Below, one piece after another: positions 1-7,935 of a DNA stretch of 64,000 nucleotides. The notes beneath the pieces are model-generated. The model had not been told where the DNA came from, made no database searches, and was given only the letters and a program-made list of their open reading frames with translations. Numbering within the stretch: the stretch's first letter is position 1; every line of letters starts with the position of its first letter. A program made the translations under genes and the position numbers. The stretch spans positions 1,798,001-1,862,000 of the forward strand of contig NZ_CP113116.1 of NCBI RefSeq assembly GCF_026625985.1. Direction: 5' to 3'. The stretch is from Mycobacterium sp. Aquia_213. Lineage in GTDB: Bacteria; Actinomycetota; Actinomycetes; Mycobacteriales; Mycobacteriaceae.

Positions 1-105
1 GACGATTCCGTCGATGTCGCCTACGCCGTCGCCGTTGCTGTCGGCGAATGACCGGGGATAGACCTGATAGAAAACCGCGTTCGACCACCATGCTGCGGGG
101 CTCAT
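1..105 (-). CDS. aglA: Alpha-glucosidase (GH13), N-terminal fragment cut by window edge
   Basis: Only the first 35 codons are in the window, reading leftward from an ATG at 105. They translate to a typical GH13 amino terminus: WW, then FYQVYPRSF and a DSNGDGVGD calcium-site-like segment, which in this family starts the first beta strand and loop of the (beta/alpha)8 barrel. The family hydrolyses alpha-1,4 or alpha-1,6 glucosidic bonds of maltose-type or trehalose-type substrates. The gene is next to the truncated haemoglobin gene, as aglA (Rv2471) is next to glbO in M. tuberculosis. The catalytic residues lie outside the window, so substrate cannot be judged. Confidence 0.85.
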   Translation of the reverse strand, partial: MSPAAWWSNAVFYQVYPRSFADSNGDGVGDIDGIV

Positions 106-127
106 ACTGCTCCGTTCGGTTCGGGAA

Positions 128-526
128 TCAGAAGGGCGAATTGACCAGTGAGTGGGCAGCCATCTCAAGATAGTTGAGCAACTCTTGGCGATGCTCGTCG
201 TCAAGAGTTGCTGAGTCGATCGACGCGACGGCGGTCTGCATGCACCGCAGCCACGCATCGCGCTCGATCGGGGTGATCCGGAACGGCACGTGGCGCATCC
301 GCAGCCGGGGGTGTCCGCGCTGGTCGGAGTAGGTGCGCGGGCCGCCCCAGTACTGCTCGAGAAACATGCGCAACCGCTCTTCGGCGCCTTGTAGGTCGTC
401 CAAGGGATACAGCTCGCGCAGGATCTCGTCCTCGGGGACCTGCGCGTAGAAGCGCGCCACGATCGTCTTGAAGGTCTCGGCACCGCCGACGGCATCGTAG
501 AAGGACTGTTGTACCTGTTCCATCAC
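128..526 (-). CDS. glbO: Truncated haemoglobin trHbO (group II)
   Basis: A 132-residue group II truncated haemoglobin, close in length to the 128-residue M. tuberculosis GlbO. Haem-pocket residues are present: Tyr27 (B10), Tyr40 (CD1), Trp92 (G8) and the proximal His79 (F8) in the RMRH motif. The YWGGPRTYSDQRGHPRLRMR stretch is the family hallmark. The protein binds O2 and is linked to respiration and to resistance against oxidative or nitrosative stress. The start is uncertain: GTG at 526 is followed directly by ATG at 523, and the conserved fold begins at about residue 8. It is divergent from the HNH nuclease gene and runs in the same direction as aglA. Confidence 0.95.
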   Translation of the reverse strand: MMEQVQQSFYDAVGGAETFKTIVARFYAQVPEDEILRELYPLDDLQGAEERLRMFLEQYWGGPRTYSDQRGHPRLRMRHVPFRITPIERDAWLRCMQTAVASIDSATLDDEHRQELLNYLEMAAHSLVNSPF

Positions 527-667
527 CTGCCATTGTGGTGCATCCGCGGCGCAGCGACATCAGGCAGGCCCCGACCGCTCCTTTCTGTTAACCGGCTGGT
601 CACGGCGCGCACCAGCAATAGGCGTGCGATCGGCGGCGAATCATGGTGGACTATCGGCGGAGGATTT

Positions 668-1315
668 ATGGCGCAGGGCAAGAGACGCCGCAGCCACCGA
701 AGTTCCGGGGCCGCGGCAGGGTTGACCGGTCCCGCAACCGCGCCGTCCCTGCACAGCGTCGACACCCATCCGCCCAACCGGCACGAAAGCGCTTCGATCT
801 GGAGCCGCCGCCGGGTGTTGCTGCTGAATTCCACTTACGAACCGCTGACCGCGCTGCCGATGCGGCGGGCGATCGTGATGGTGATCTGCGGCAAGGCTGA
901 CGTGGTGCACCACGATCCCACCGGACCGATCATCCACTCGGCGAGCGAGTCGATCGTGGTGCCGTCGGTGATCCAGTTGCGGTCCTACGTCCGGGTCCCG
1001 TACCGGGCCCGCGTCCCGATGACCCGCGCCGCGCTGATGCACCGCGACCGGTTCTGCTGTGCCTACTGCGGAGCGAAGGCCGACACCGTCGATCACGTGG
1101 TGCCGCGCAGCCGCGGCGGCGGCCATTCCTGGGAGAACTGCGTCGCCTGCTGCTCGACATGCAACCACCGCAAGGGCGACAAGCTGCTCGCCGAACTCGG
1201 TTGGTCACTGCGCCGGGCGCCGCTTCCGCCGACTGGACAGCACTGGCGACTGCTGTCCACGGTCAAGGAAATGGATCCGTCCTGGGTTCGGTACCTCGGC
1301 GAGGGCGCGGCCTGA
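668..1315 (+). CDS. HNH endonuclease domain protein
   Basis: A 215-residue protein with a C-terminal HNH nuclease domain, orthologous by position to Rv2469c. The zinc and catalytic motifs are visible: CxxC at residues 131-134, Asp142-His143 in the VDHVVP strand, RGG, an Asn in the WENC segment, and a second C..CN..K group. The first 50 residues are basic and low-complexity. The start chosen is ATG 668 because GGCGGAGG lies 5-6 bases upstream; a longer reading frame to 509 would overlap glbO and has no conserved sequence. The family cuts DNA or is a domesticated nuclease. The true substrate in mycobacteria is not known to me. Confidence 0.85.
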   Translation: MAQGKRRRSHRSSGAAAGLTGPATAPSLHSVDTHPPNRHESASIWSRRRVLLLNSTYEPLTALPMRRAIVMVICGKADVVHHDPTGPIIHSASESIVVPSVIQLRSYVRVPYRARVPMTRAALMHRDRFCCAYCGAKADTVDHVVPRSRGGGHSWENCVACCSTCNHRKGDKLLAELGWSLRRAPLPPTGQHWRLLSTVKEMDPSWVRYLGEGAA

Positions 1316-1360
1316 CCGCAAATCTTGTGTCCAAGCGCGCCGTGGGATCGCTCGGTGGGA

Positions 1361-1366
1361 TACGGT
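1361..1366 (+). promoter_or_regulatory. Candidate -10 (TACGGT) for a leaderless mRNA
   Basis: TACGGT fits the mycobacterial TANNNT -10 and ends exactly 7 bases before the GTG at 1374, which has no Shine-Dalgarno sequence. Transcription would begin at or next to the start codon. Confidence 0.5.
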
Positions 1367-1373
1367 TTCCGTC

Positions 1374-1607
1374 GTGAGCGCTATGGAGATTCACCTGTAT
1401 TTGGTTGGAATCCCGGCGTTGCTGGTGATCGTGCTGGCGGCGCTGATCTGGTCGCGCAAGGGGCCGCACCCCGCGACCTACAAGATGTCCGAATCGTGGA
1501 CGCATCCGCCGGTTCTGTGGGCTGCCACCGACGAATTCGTCGGCCACTCACACGGGCACCACGCATCGGAATTCTCAGTCGGAGGTGGCGCCAGTGGCAC
1601 ATGGTGA
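1374..1607 (+). CDS. Small single-pass membrane protein (Rv2468A-like position)
   Basis: A 77-residue protein starting at GTG 1374. Residues about 5-26 form one hydrophobic membrane segment (YLVGIPALLVIVLAALIW), followed by a positively charged SRKGPHP stretch, so the tail is probably cytoplasmic. The tail contains WTHPPVLW and a His-rich GHSHGHH run that could bind metal; this is only an inference. It overlaps the next gene by 14 bases, which suggests translational coupling. No enzymatic motif is visible and no function is assigned. Confidence 0.7.
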   Translation: MSAMEIHLYLVGIPALLVIVLAALIWSRKGPHPATYKMSESWTHPPVLWAATDEFVGHSHGHHASEFSVGGGASGTW

Positions 1608-2061
1608 GGTAGCGACGAAAGCGCCCGCCGCGCTGCCGGCGGGCTTTGCGATCACCACCAGCGGACGGGTGTCCGGCGTCACCGAGCCCGGTGAGCTGTC
1701 GGTGCACTACCCCTTCCCCATCAAGGACCTCGTCGCGATCGACGACGCCCTGAAATACGGCTCGCGCCAGTCGATGACGCGGTTCGCCATCTACATCGGC
1801 GATCTGGGGAGCGACACCGCGGCCCGGGCTCGCGAGATCCTGGCCGACGTGCCGACGCCGAACAACGCGGTGCTGCTGGCCGTCTCGCCCGACCAAGCCG
1901 TGATCGAGGTGGTTTACGGCTCGGAGGTCCGCGGCCGTGGCGCCGAGTCGGCCGCCCCGCTGGGCGTGGCCGCGGCTTCGTCGGCGTTCGAGCAGGGCCA
2001 CCTGGTCGACGGCCTGGTGAGCGCGATCCGCGTGCTCAGCGCCGGGATCACCCGGGCCTAG
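1594..2061 (+). CDS. DUF5130/TPM-like conserved protein (Rv2468c type)
   Basis: A 155-residue protein. GTG 1594 is chosen because GGAGG lies 8 bases upstream; a GTG at 1585 is the alternative. The core (HYPFPIKDLVAIDDAL, FAIYIGDLG, VLLAVSPDQAVIEVVYG, RGRGAESAAPLGVAAA) resembles the DUF5130 family, which is related to the TPM fold of small membrane-associated phosphatase-like proteins. There is no signal peptide. The overlap with the upstream membrane protein suggests the two act together at the membrane. The family assignment is from memory of the motif pattern. Confidence 0.75.
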   Translation: MAHGEVATKAPAALPAGFAITTSGRVSGVTEPGELSVHYPFPIKDLVAIDDALKYGSRQSMTRFAIYIGDLGSDTAARAREILADVPTPNNAVLLAVSPDQAVIEVVYGSEVRGRGAESAAPLGVAAASSAFEQGHLVDGLVSAIRVLSAGITRA

Positions 2062-2070
2062 TTCGACCGC

Positions 2071-2760
2071 ATGGGGGGATTGCCGTCGCGTGTCGCGGCG
2101 AAGGGGCTGCGCGTCGCGGTGGTGGCCCTCGTGGTCCTTACCGCACCCGCCGGTGTCGGCGGCTCAAGGCCGATGCTCATCGCGTCGGCCGTGGCCGACC
2201 CCGGCGGTAGGTACGGTGACCCCGCCAAAGCCGCCCAGTACTGGGCCCCGCAGTCATACGGCAACAATTGCGTGCTGATGTCGGTAGCCGACGTGGTCGG
2301 CCAAGTCAGCGGCCAGCTGCCGAGCGAGCAGCAGATCATCGACGTGGCCCAGAAGATCCCCAGCGTCACCGGAGCGGGAGCCACGGTGTACACCGACGTC
2401 GACGGCGATGGCGTCGACACCCGAGACATCGGGGTGTTGTTGGCGCACTACGGTATTCACGGCACCACGTCCGAAGATGCCAAGGGGCACGCGGCGTTGA
2501 GCGCCCTGGAGGCGGCTCTCGGGTCGCGGCACGCGGTGATGGTCCCCGTCAGCAGCGGCACCATCTGGGAAGGTCACAAGCCCAGTGAAGGCGACCACGA
2601 AGTCGTCGTGATCGGGGTGGACGAGGCCAGCGGCGTCGCGCATATCAATGACAGCGGCAGCGACGAGGGCCGTGACGAGCAGGTGCCCATCGCCACCTTC
2701 ATGTCGGCCTGGGGGGCGGGCGATTTCGAGATGACGGTCACCGACCAAACGGTGCAGTAG
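2071..2760 (+). CDS. Secreted C39-like cysteine peptidase
   Basis: A 229-residue protein with a Sec-type signal sequence (hydrophobic residues 12-28, probable cleavage after about residue 42). The mature part has a papain/C39-like triad: Cys67 in NNCVLMS, His176 in GDHEVVVIG and Asp194 in HINDSG, with Gln61 placed to form the oxyanion hole. A DVDGDGVDTRD segment (109-119) looks like a calcium-binding loop. The family includes bacteriocin-type and cell-wall-associated peptidases. It begins 9 bases after the DUF5130 gene and probably belongs to the same transcript. I do not recall an orthologue at this place in M. tuberculosis. The substrate is unknown. Confidence 0.7.
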   Translation: MGGLPSRVAAKGLRVAVVALVVLTAPAGVGGSRPMLIASAVADPGGRYGDPAKAAQYWAPQSYGNNCVLMSVADVVGQVSGQLPSEQQIIDVAQKIPSVTGAGATVYTDVDGDGVDTRDIGVLLAHYGIHGTTSEDAKGHAALSALEAALGSRHAVMVPVSSGTIWEGHKPSEGDHEVVVIGVDEASGVAHINDSGSDEGRDEQVPIATFMSAWGAGDFEMTVTDQTVQ

Positions 2761-2772
2761 TCGTCCCCGACG

Positions 2773-5355
2773 CTAGCTCTCGGTGTCGAAGGTGCGGGCC
2801 CGCAGCGCCCGCTTGACCCCGGCCTGGCCCTCCACCACCAGGCGGCGCAGGGCCGGCGGCACCTCGGAGTCCGGCGCGGACAGGAATTCGTCGGCGGCGG
2901 CGATGCCCTGCTCGCTGATATCCCATGACGGGTACAGCCCGATCACCACGGTCTGCGCGACCTCGCTGGAGCGCCGCGCCCAGACGCCGGGGATGGCCTG
3001 GAAATAGCGTGCGGTGAATGCCTTGAGCAACTCACCCTGGCCGGGCGCCCCGAAGCCCCCGATGATCGAGCGGGCCGACGTGTTGGCCACGGTGTCGTCC
3101 TCGACCACGGTGACGAAAGCCTGCTCCTTGACCTCGAGCTGCGGGCGGGCCGCGGCGGCCTGGGCGCCGTGGCGTTTGCCGGTCGCCGTCGGGTCGCGCT
3201 GCACCTCGGCGTCGATGAACGGCGCCTCGACCCCGTCGGCGTCGATGTCCCCGGCGGTGGCCAGGGCGGTCACGATGCGCCAGCGCAGGTCGGTATCGAT
3301 CTCGAGGCCTGCCAGGCCCAATTCGGACGGGTCGCGATCGAGCAGGTCGGCCAGCGCCGCGATGTGCCGGTCGGACAGCACCGACGAGCACAGCGTGTTG
3401 ACGAAGGCGAGCTGGTGATCCGATCCCGGTTGGGCCGCGCGGGCCAGCTCCAGCACCCGATCGGCGAACTGCGGCCAGCCGTGCTCACGGGCCCAGCCCG
3501 GCTCGGCGTAGGCGCCCAGCGCCGTCTGCGCCTGCAGCAGCAGCCGTTGTGCCACACCGACTTCCGTCTCGGCCTGCACACCACCCAAGACCAGGGTGAC
3601 GAAATCGCGGGCACGCAGTTCGGCCTCACGGGTCATCTCCCACGCCGCCGACCACACCAGCGAGCGGGGCAGTGGCTCGGCGATGTCGGCGATGCGCTCC
3701 AGCGCGGTCCGCAACGACCGGGCATCCAGTCGCAGCGAGCAATAGGTCAGGTCGTCATCGTTGACCAGAATCAGCTGCCCGGACGAAACCCCAACCAGCC
3801 CAGGGACTTCCGTCTCGGCTCCCTCGACGTCGAGCTCCTCGCGGTGCACCCGCACCAGCTTGCCGGAGCCGTCGTCGTCGTAGATCCCGACCGCCAGCCG
3901 GTGCACCCGCGTCTCACCCGCCCCCGGAGCCGCGCCGCTCTGCGCCACCACGAACCGGGTGAACTTCCCGTCGGCGTCGGTGTCGAATTCCGCGCGCAGC
4001 GTGTTCAGCCCGGTGGTCTTCAGCCACTGCTGGCCCCAATTCGACAGGTCGCGGCCCGACGCCTGCTCCAGCGCGGACAGCAGGTCGCTGAAGGTGGCGT
4101 TGCCGAATGCGTGCGTACGGAAGTAGTCGCGCAGCCCGGCCAGGAAGTGCTCCAGCCCGACGTAGGCGACCAGCTGCTTGAGCACCGAGGCGCCCTTGGC
4201 ATAGGTGATGCCGTCGAAGTTCACCTCGACCGCGTGCAGGTCGGGGATGTCGGCGGCGATGGGGTGCGTAGACGGCAGTTGGTCCTGGCGGTAGGCCCAC
4301 GACTTCTCGACGGTCGCAAAGGTCGTCCACGCCGAGGTGTATTCGGTCGATTCGGCCTGGCACAGGACCGATGCGAACGTGGCGAACGATTCGTTGAGCC
4401 ACAGGTCGTCCCACCACGTCATGGTGACCAGGTCGCCGAACCACATGTGCGCCATCTCGTGCAGCACCGTCTCGGCGCGCCGTTCGTAGGAGGCGCGGGT
4501 GACCTTGCTGCGGAAGACGTAGTCCTCGAGGAAGGTCACCGCGCCGGCGTTTTCCATTGCGCCGGCGTTGAATTCGGGAACGAACAGCTGGTCGTACTTG
4601 CCGAACGCGTACGGCACCCCAAAGTTCTTGTGGTAGAAGCTAAATCCCTGCTTGGTCTCGGTGAACAGCCGCTCGGCGTCCATGTGCTGGGCCAGCGAGG
4701 TACGGCAGAAGATGCCCAGCGGGATCTCGCCATGCTCGTCGCTGTAGGAGTCGTTCCACTCCGAATACGGGCCCGCGATCAAGGCCACCAGATAGGTACT
4801 CATTCGAGGCGTGATCGCAAAACTGTGCACGCCGTTGTCGACCGAGGTGGTGGCGCCGTTGGAGATCACCTTCCAATGCCCCGGCGCGGCCACCCGCAGG
4901 TCGAACGTGGCCTTGAGGTCGGGTTGGTCGAAGCAGGCGAACATGCGCTTGGCGTCGGCGGTTTCGAACTGCGAGTACAGGTAGGTCTCGTTGTCGACCG
5001 GGTCGACGAAGCGATGCAGTCCCTCGCCGGTGTTGGAGTAGCGGCAGTCGGCGTCGACGACGACGACGTTGCGGCCGGCCAGTCCGCGCAACGGGATGCC
5101 GGTGGACTCGTCGTATCCGGAGACGTCCACGTCGCGCCCGTTGAGGGTGGCGCTGCGGACGGTCTCGGCGGACAGGTCGATGACCGTGTCGGCGCCGGCG
5201 AGTGCGTCGAACACCACGGTGGTGGTGGAGCGGAATGTTCGTTCGCCGGGCCCGCCGTTACCGTCGGTGACGTCGAGGTTGATTTGGTAGCTGTCGACGG
5301 TGATCAGAGCCGCACGTTCGGCGGCTTGGTCGCGGGTGAGGTTAGGAAGGGCCAC
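2773..5355 (-). CDS. pepN: Aminopeptidase N (M1 metallopeptidase)
   Basis: 860 residues, the normal length for actinobacterial PepN (M. tuberculosis Rv2467 is about 861). It removes N-terminal amino acids from peptides in the cytoplasm. The exopeptidase motif GAMEN is at residues 265-269 and the zinc site is His299-Glu300-x-x-His303 plus Glu322 in WLNESFA. The C-terminal ERAP1-like helical domain fills the last 350 residues. The start is GTG 5355, which fits a leaderless promoter just upstream. It converges with the C39 peptidase gene, with only 12 bases between stops. Confidence 0.96.
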   Translation of the reverse strand: MALPNLTRDQAAERAALITVDSYQINLDVTDGNGGPGERTFRSTTTVVFDALAGADTVIDLSAETVRSATLNGRDVDVSGYDESTGIPLRGLAGRNVVVVDADCRYSNTGEGLHRFVDPVDNETYLYSQFETADAKRMFACFDQPDLKATFDLRVAAPGHWKVISNGATTSVDNGVHSFAITPRMSTYLVALIAGPYSEWNDSYSDEHGEIPLGIFCRTSLAQHMDAERLFTETKQGFSFYHKNFGVPYAFGKYDQLFVPEFNAGAMENAGAVTFLEDYVFRSKVTRASYERRAETVLHEMAHMWFGDLVTMTWWDDLWLNESFATFASVLCQAESTEYTSAWTTFATVEKSWAYRQDQLPSTHPIAADIPDLHAVEVNFDGITYAKGASVLKQLVAYVGLEHFLAGLRDYFRTHAFGNATFSDLLSALEQASGRDLSNWGQQWLKTTGLNTLRAEFDTDADGKFTRFVVAQSGAAPGAGETRVHRLAVGIYDDDGSGKLVRVHREELDVEGAETEVPGLVGVSSGQLILVNDDDLTYCSLRLDARSLRTALERIADIAEPLPRSLVWSAAWEMTREAELRARDFVTLVLGGVQAETEVGVAQRLLLQAQTALGAYAEPGWAREHGWPQFADRVLELARAAQPGSDHQLAFVNTLCSSVLSDRHIAALADLLDRDPSELGLAGLEIDTDLRWRIVTALATAGDIDADGVEAPFIDAEVQRDPTATGKRHGAQAAAARPQLEVKEQAFVTVVEDDTVANTSARSIIGGFGAPGQGELLKAFTARYFQAIPGVWARRSSEVAQTVVIGLYPSWDISEQGIAAADEFLSAPDSEVPPALRRLVVEGQAGVKRALRARTFDTES

Positions 5356-5361
5356 CCGTCC

Positions 5362-5367
5362 AACTTA
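5362..5367 (-). promoter_or_regulatory. Candidate -10 (TAAGTT) for leaderless pepN
   Basis: On the minus strand TAAGTT is followed by six bases and then the GTG start of pepN. There is no Shine-Dalgarno sequence, so a leaderless transcript is likely. Confidence 0.5.
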
Positions 5368-5474
5368 GTAGCGTCGCGAGCTGACAGCGCGGACCGGGAA
5401 CACGCGCGCGGCGACTACGGTTGTGTTGGACGGTGTTCTAACCGTTCCCGATCTCGTCCGGAGAGGACTGTGCA

Positions 5475-6098
5475 ATGCCCGAGAAGGCCCCCGCGAAAAG
5501 CCAAGCCGATTTCTGGTTCGACCCGCTGTGCCCGTGGGCATGGATCACGTCGCGCTGGATTCTCGAAGTCGAACAGGTTCGCGACATCGACGTGAACTTC
5601 CACGTCATGAGCCTTGCGGTGCTCAACGAGAACCGCGAAGACCTGCCCGAGGAGTACCGCGAGAACATGAAGCGGGCCTGGGGTCCGGTGCGGGTGGCGA
5701 TCGCCGCTGAGCAGGCCCACGGCGCCGAGGTGCTGGCCCCGCTCTACACGGCGATGGGCACCCAGATTCACAACAAGGGCAACAAGGAACTCGAAGACGT
5801 CGTCAAGGTGGCGCTCGACGAGACCGGTTTGCCCGCCGAGCTGGCCGCCGCCGCCGACAGTGACGCCTACGACGAGGCGCTGCGCAAGAGCCACCACGCC
5901 GGCATGGACGCGGTCGGTCCGGACGTCGGTACGCCGACCATCCACGTCAACGGTGTGGCGTTCTTCGGACCGGTGCTGTCGCGGATCCCGCGCGGCGAGG
6001 AGGCCGGCAAGTTGTGGGACGCCTCGGTGACCTTCGCGGCCTATCCGCATTTCTTCGAGCTCAAGCGGTCGCGCCAGGAAAAGCCCGAGTTCGATTGA
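5475..6098 (+). CDS. DsbA-like reductase (Rv2466c family) with CPWA active site
   Basis: 207 residues, DsbA-family thioredoxin fold, very similar to mycobacterial Rv2466c, a mycothiol-linked reductase of the oxidative-stress response known for nitroreductive prodrug activation. The fold begins ADFWFDPLCPWAW; the cis-proline loop is GTPTIHVNG. The active site reads Cys19-Pro-Trp-Ala22, whereas the M. tuberculosis protein has, as I recall, CPWC. Only the nucleophilic cysteine remains, so a monothiol mechanism with mycothiol is implied. ATG 5475 has GGAGAGGA upstream. The gene is divergent from pepN and followed by rpiB. No signal peptide, so it is cytoplasmic. Confidence 0.9.
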   Translation: MPEKAPAKSQADFWFDPLCPWAWITSRWILEVEQVRDIDVNFHVMSLAVLNENREDLPEEYRENMKRAWGPVRVAIAAEQAHGAEVLAPLYTAMGTQIHNKGNKELEDVVKVALDETGLPAELAAAADSDAYDEALRKSHHAGMDAVGPDVGTPTIHVNGVAFFGPVLSRIPRGEEAGKLWDASVTFAAYPHFFELKRSRQEKPEFD

Positions 6099-6168
6099 CC
6101 TTGCATCGCTGCGCGACGTGACACCCCGCGCGTTGCGTCGCTGAGCGCACCGGGTAAGGATTGCGGTC

Positions 6169-6648
6169 ATGCGCGTCTACCTGGGTTCCGACCACGCTGG
6201 ATTCGAGCTCAAGCAAGAGATCATCGAGCACCTGAAGAAAACCGGACACGAGCCGATCGATTGCGGCGCCTTCACTTATGACGCCGAGGACGACTACCCC
6301 GCGTTTTGCATCGACGCCGCAACGCGCACGGTGGCCGACCCCGAAAGCCTGGGCATCGTGATCGGGGGATCGGGCAACGGCGAACAGATCGCGGCCAACA
6401 AGGTGCCGGGCGCCCGCTGCGCGCTGGCCTGGAGCGTCGAGACCGCATCGCTGGCGCGACAGCACAACAACGCACAGCTGATCGGCATCGGCGGCCGGAT
6501 GCACACCGTGGCCGAGGCGCTGACGTTCGTCGACGCCTTCCTCACCACGCCATGGTCGAAAGCCGAACGCCACCAACGGCGTATCGACATTCTCGACGAG
6601 TACGAGCGCACCCACCAAGCCCCGCCGGTGCCCGGCGCACCGGCTTAA
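6169..6648 (+). CDS. rpiB: Ribose-5-phosphate isomerase B
   Basis: 159 residues. RpiB interconverts ribose 5-phosphate and ribulose 5-phosphate in the non-oxidative pentose phosphate pathway. The N-terminus YLGSDHAGFELK and the active-site loop GGSGNGEQIAANK are diagnostic. As in other mycobacterial RpiB proteins the catalytic loop has Ser and Glu (Glu75 region) instead of the cysteine used by E. coli RpiB. The gene is followed 18 bases later by the nei-type gene, which starts inside the likely same transcript. Confidence 0.95.
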   Translation: MRVYLGSDHAGFELKQEIIEHLKKTGHEPIDCGAFTYDAEDDYPAFCIDAATRTVADPESLGIVIGGSGNGEQIAANKVPGARCALAWSVETASLARQHNNAQLIGIGGRMHTVAEALTFVDAFLTTPWSKAERHQRRIDILDEYERTHQAPPVPGAPA

Positions 6649-6666
6649 GGACCACTGGGGGTCTCT

Positions 6667-7467
6667 GTGCCCGAAGGGCATACCCTGCACCGCTTGGCCC
6701 GGCTGCACCAGCGGCGCTTCGGCGGTGCGCCCGTCGCCGTGTCCAGCCCGCAGGGCCGCTTCGCCGAGGCGGCGGCCGCCGTCGACGGCCACGTGCTGCG
6801 CAAGTCGAACGCCTGGGGCAAGCATCTGTTCCATCACTACGCCGGCGGCCCGATCGTGCACGTGCATCTCGGTCTCTACGGCACTTTCACCGAATGGGAA
6901 CGCTCCGACGCGCTTCCGGACCCGGTCGGGCAGGTGCGGATGCGGATGGTCGGCGCCGAGTACGGAACCGACTTGCGCGGCCCGACGGTGTGCGAGGTGA
7001 TCGACGAGGCTCAGGTTAGCGAAGTCGTGGCCAAGCTGGGTCCCGACCCGCTGCGCAGCGACGCCGACCCGGCGTGGGCGTGGAATCGAATCACCAAGTC
7101 CCGCAGGCCTATTGGTGCACTATTGATGGACCAGACCGTCATCGCCGGGGTGGGAAATGTGTACCGCAGTGAGTTGTTGTTCCGGCATCGCATCGACCCA
7201 TACCGGCCCGGCCGGGGAGTCAGCGAGGCGGAGTTCGCCGCGGCCTGGACCGATCTGGTGGCCCTGATGAAGGTCGGCTTGCGGGGCGGCAAGATCGTCG
7301 TGGTTCGGCCCGAGCACGATCACGGCCCGCCGTCCTACGCGCCCGACCGGCCCCGCACCTATGTGTACCGGCGCACCGGTGAGCCGTGTCGCGTATCGGG
7401 GGACCCCATCCGCACCGCGGTGCTCGAAGGGCGAAATGTGTTCTGGTGCCCGACGTGTCAAAAATGA
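6667..7467 (+). CDS. nei1: Endonuclease VIII/formamidopyrimidine-glycosylase family protein (Nei1, Rv2464c type)
   Basis: 266 residues starting at GTG 6667. After removal of Met the catalytic Pro2-Glu3 of the Fpg/Nei family is exposed (PEGHTLHRL). The H2TH region contains LLMDQTVIAGVGNVYRSELLF. It excises oxidised pyrimidines and nicks the abasic site. The C-terminal zinc finger reads Cys241-x-x-Ser244 ... Cys261-x-x-Cys264: the second ligand is Ser (TCG at 7396-7398) instead of Cys. The remaining finger, including Arg256 in the tip, is intact. Zinc binding may be weaker or use another ligand. It is in one unit with rpiB. Confidence 0.92.
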   Translation: MPEGHTLHRLARLHQRRFGGAPVAVSSPQGRFAEAAAAVDGHVLRKSNAWGKHLFHHYAGGPIVHVHLGLYGTFTEWERSDALPDPVGQVRMRMVGAEYGTDLRGPTVCEVIDEAQVSEVVAKLGPDPLRSDADPAWAWNRITKSRRPIGALLMDQTVIAGVGNVYRSELLFRHRIDPYRPGRGVSEAEFAAAWTDLVALMKVGLRGGKIVVVRPEHDHGPPSYAPDRPRTYVYRRTGEPCRVSGDPIRTAVLEGRNVFWCPTCQK

Positions 7468-7556
7468 GCGACACGGCTGAACTGACAGGAAACTGACAGG
7501 AAGAAACGCTGGCGTCTACAGTTTGGGCGGTCGGGCTCTCGGGTACGACGTGCCTC

Positions 7557-7868
7557 GTGAAAACAATTCCGCGTTTTGCTGCAACGATTTTGGCCGGGGC
7601 CGCAGTGGGTCTGGCCGGTGTGGGCGTCGCCGCAGACGCTCAAGCGCAGCCGGGCCCCTTCCCGCAGTGGTGCCCGGGTGAGTATTGGGATCCGGGCTGG
7701 GGCAACAACTGGGACTGGAACGGCTGCCATGACTGGCGTGGTGGGCCTCCCGGCTATGGGCCCGGGGGCTGGAACCCGCCCGGACCGGCCGGGGGCCCCG
7801 GCTGGGGTCCCCCGGGACCGCCGCCTCCGCCGTGGGGACCGCCGCCGCCTCCGGGCTGGCACCCCTGA
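7557..7868 (+). CDS. Small secreted Pro/Gly/Trp-rich protein
   Basis: 103 residues from GTG 7557. Residues 1-30 form a signal peptide ending AQA before QPGP. The mature part is low complexity: Trp, Gly and Pro make up most of it (WCPGEYWDPGWGNNWDW, then PPG and PPPP runs), with two cysteines at WCPG and NGCHD that could form a disulfide. Proteins of this composition are common in the mycobacterial envelope; the function is unknown. A strong hairpin follows the stop. It occupies the interval between nei1 and lipP. Confidence 0.75.
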   Translation: MKTIPRFAATILAGAAVGLAGVGVAADAQAQPGPFPQWCPGEYWDPGWGNNWDWNGCHDWRGGPPGYGPGGWNPPGPAGGPGWGPPGPPPPPWGPPPPPGWHP

Positions 7869-7889
7869 TAGAAGCCCACTTCAACAACT

Positions 7890-7919
7890 GCGCCCTGCCG
7901 GCATTTTTCGGCAGGGCGC
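7890..7919. terminator. Bidirectional terminator hairpin
   Basis: A perfect 11 bp inverted repeat (7890-7900 pairs with 7909-7919) around an 8-base loop containing TTTTT. It lies between two convergent genes, the secreted Pro-rich protein and lipP, and can end transcription from both sides. Confidence 0.8.
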
Positions 7920-7935
7920 GGTTATCTCGAGTGGG

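Noticed and set aside
3169..5595. 808-codon open frame on the plus strand
   Set aside because: It is antisense to pepN, which has all M1 motifs. Its translation is Arg/Gly/Val-rich shadow sequence without any family pattern, a common effect of GC-rich codon use.
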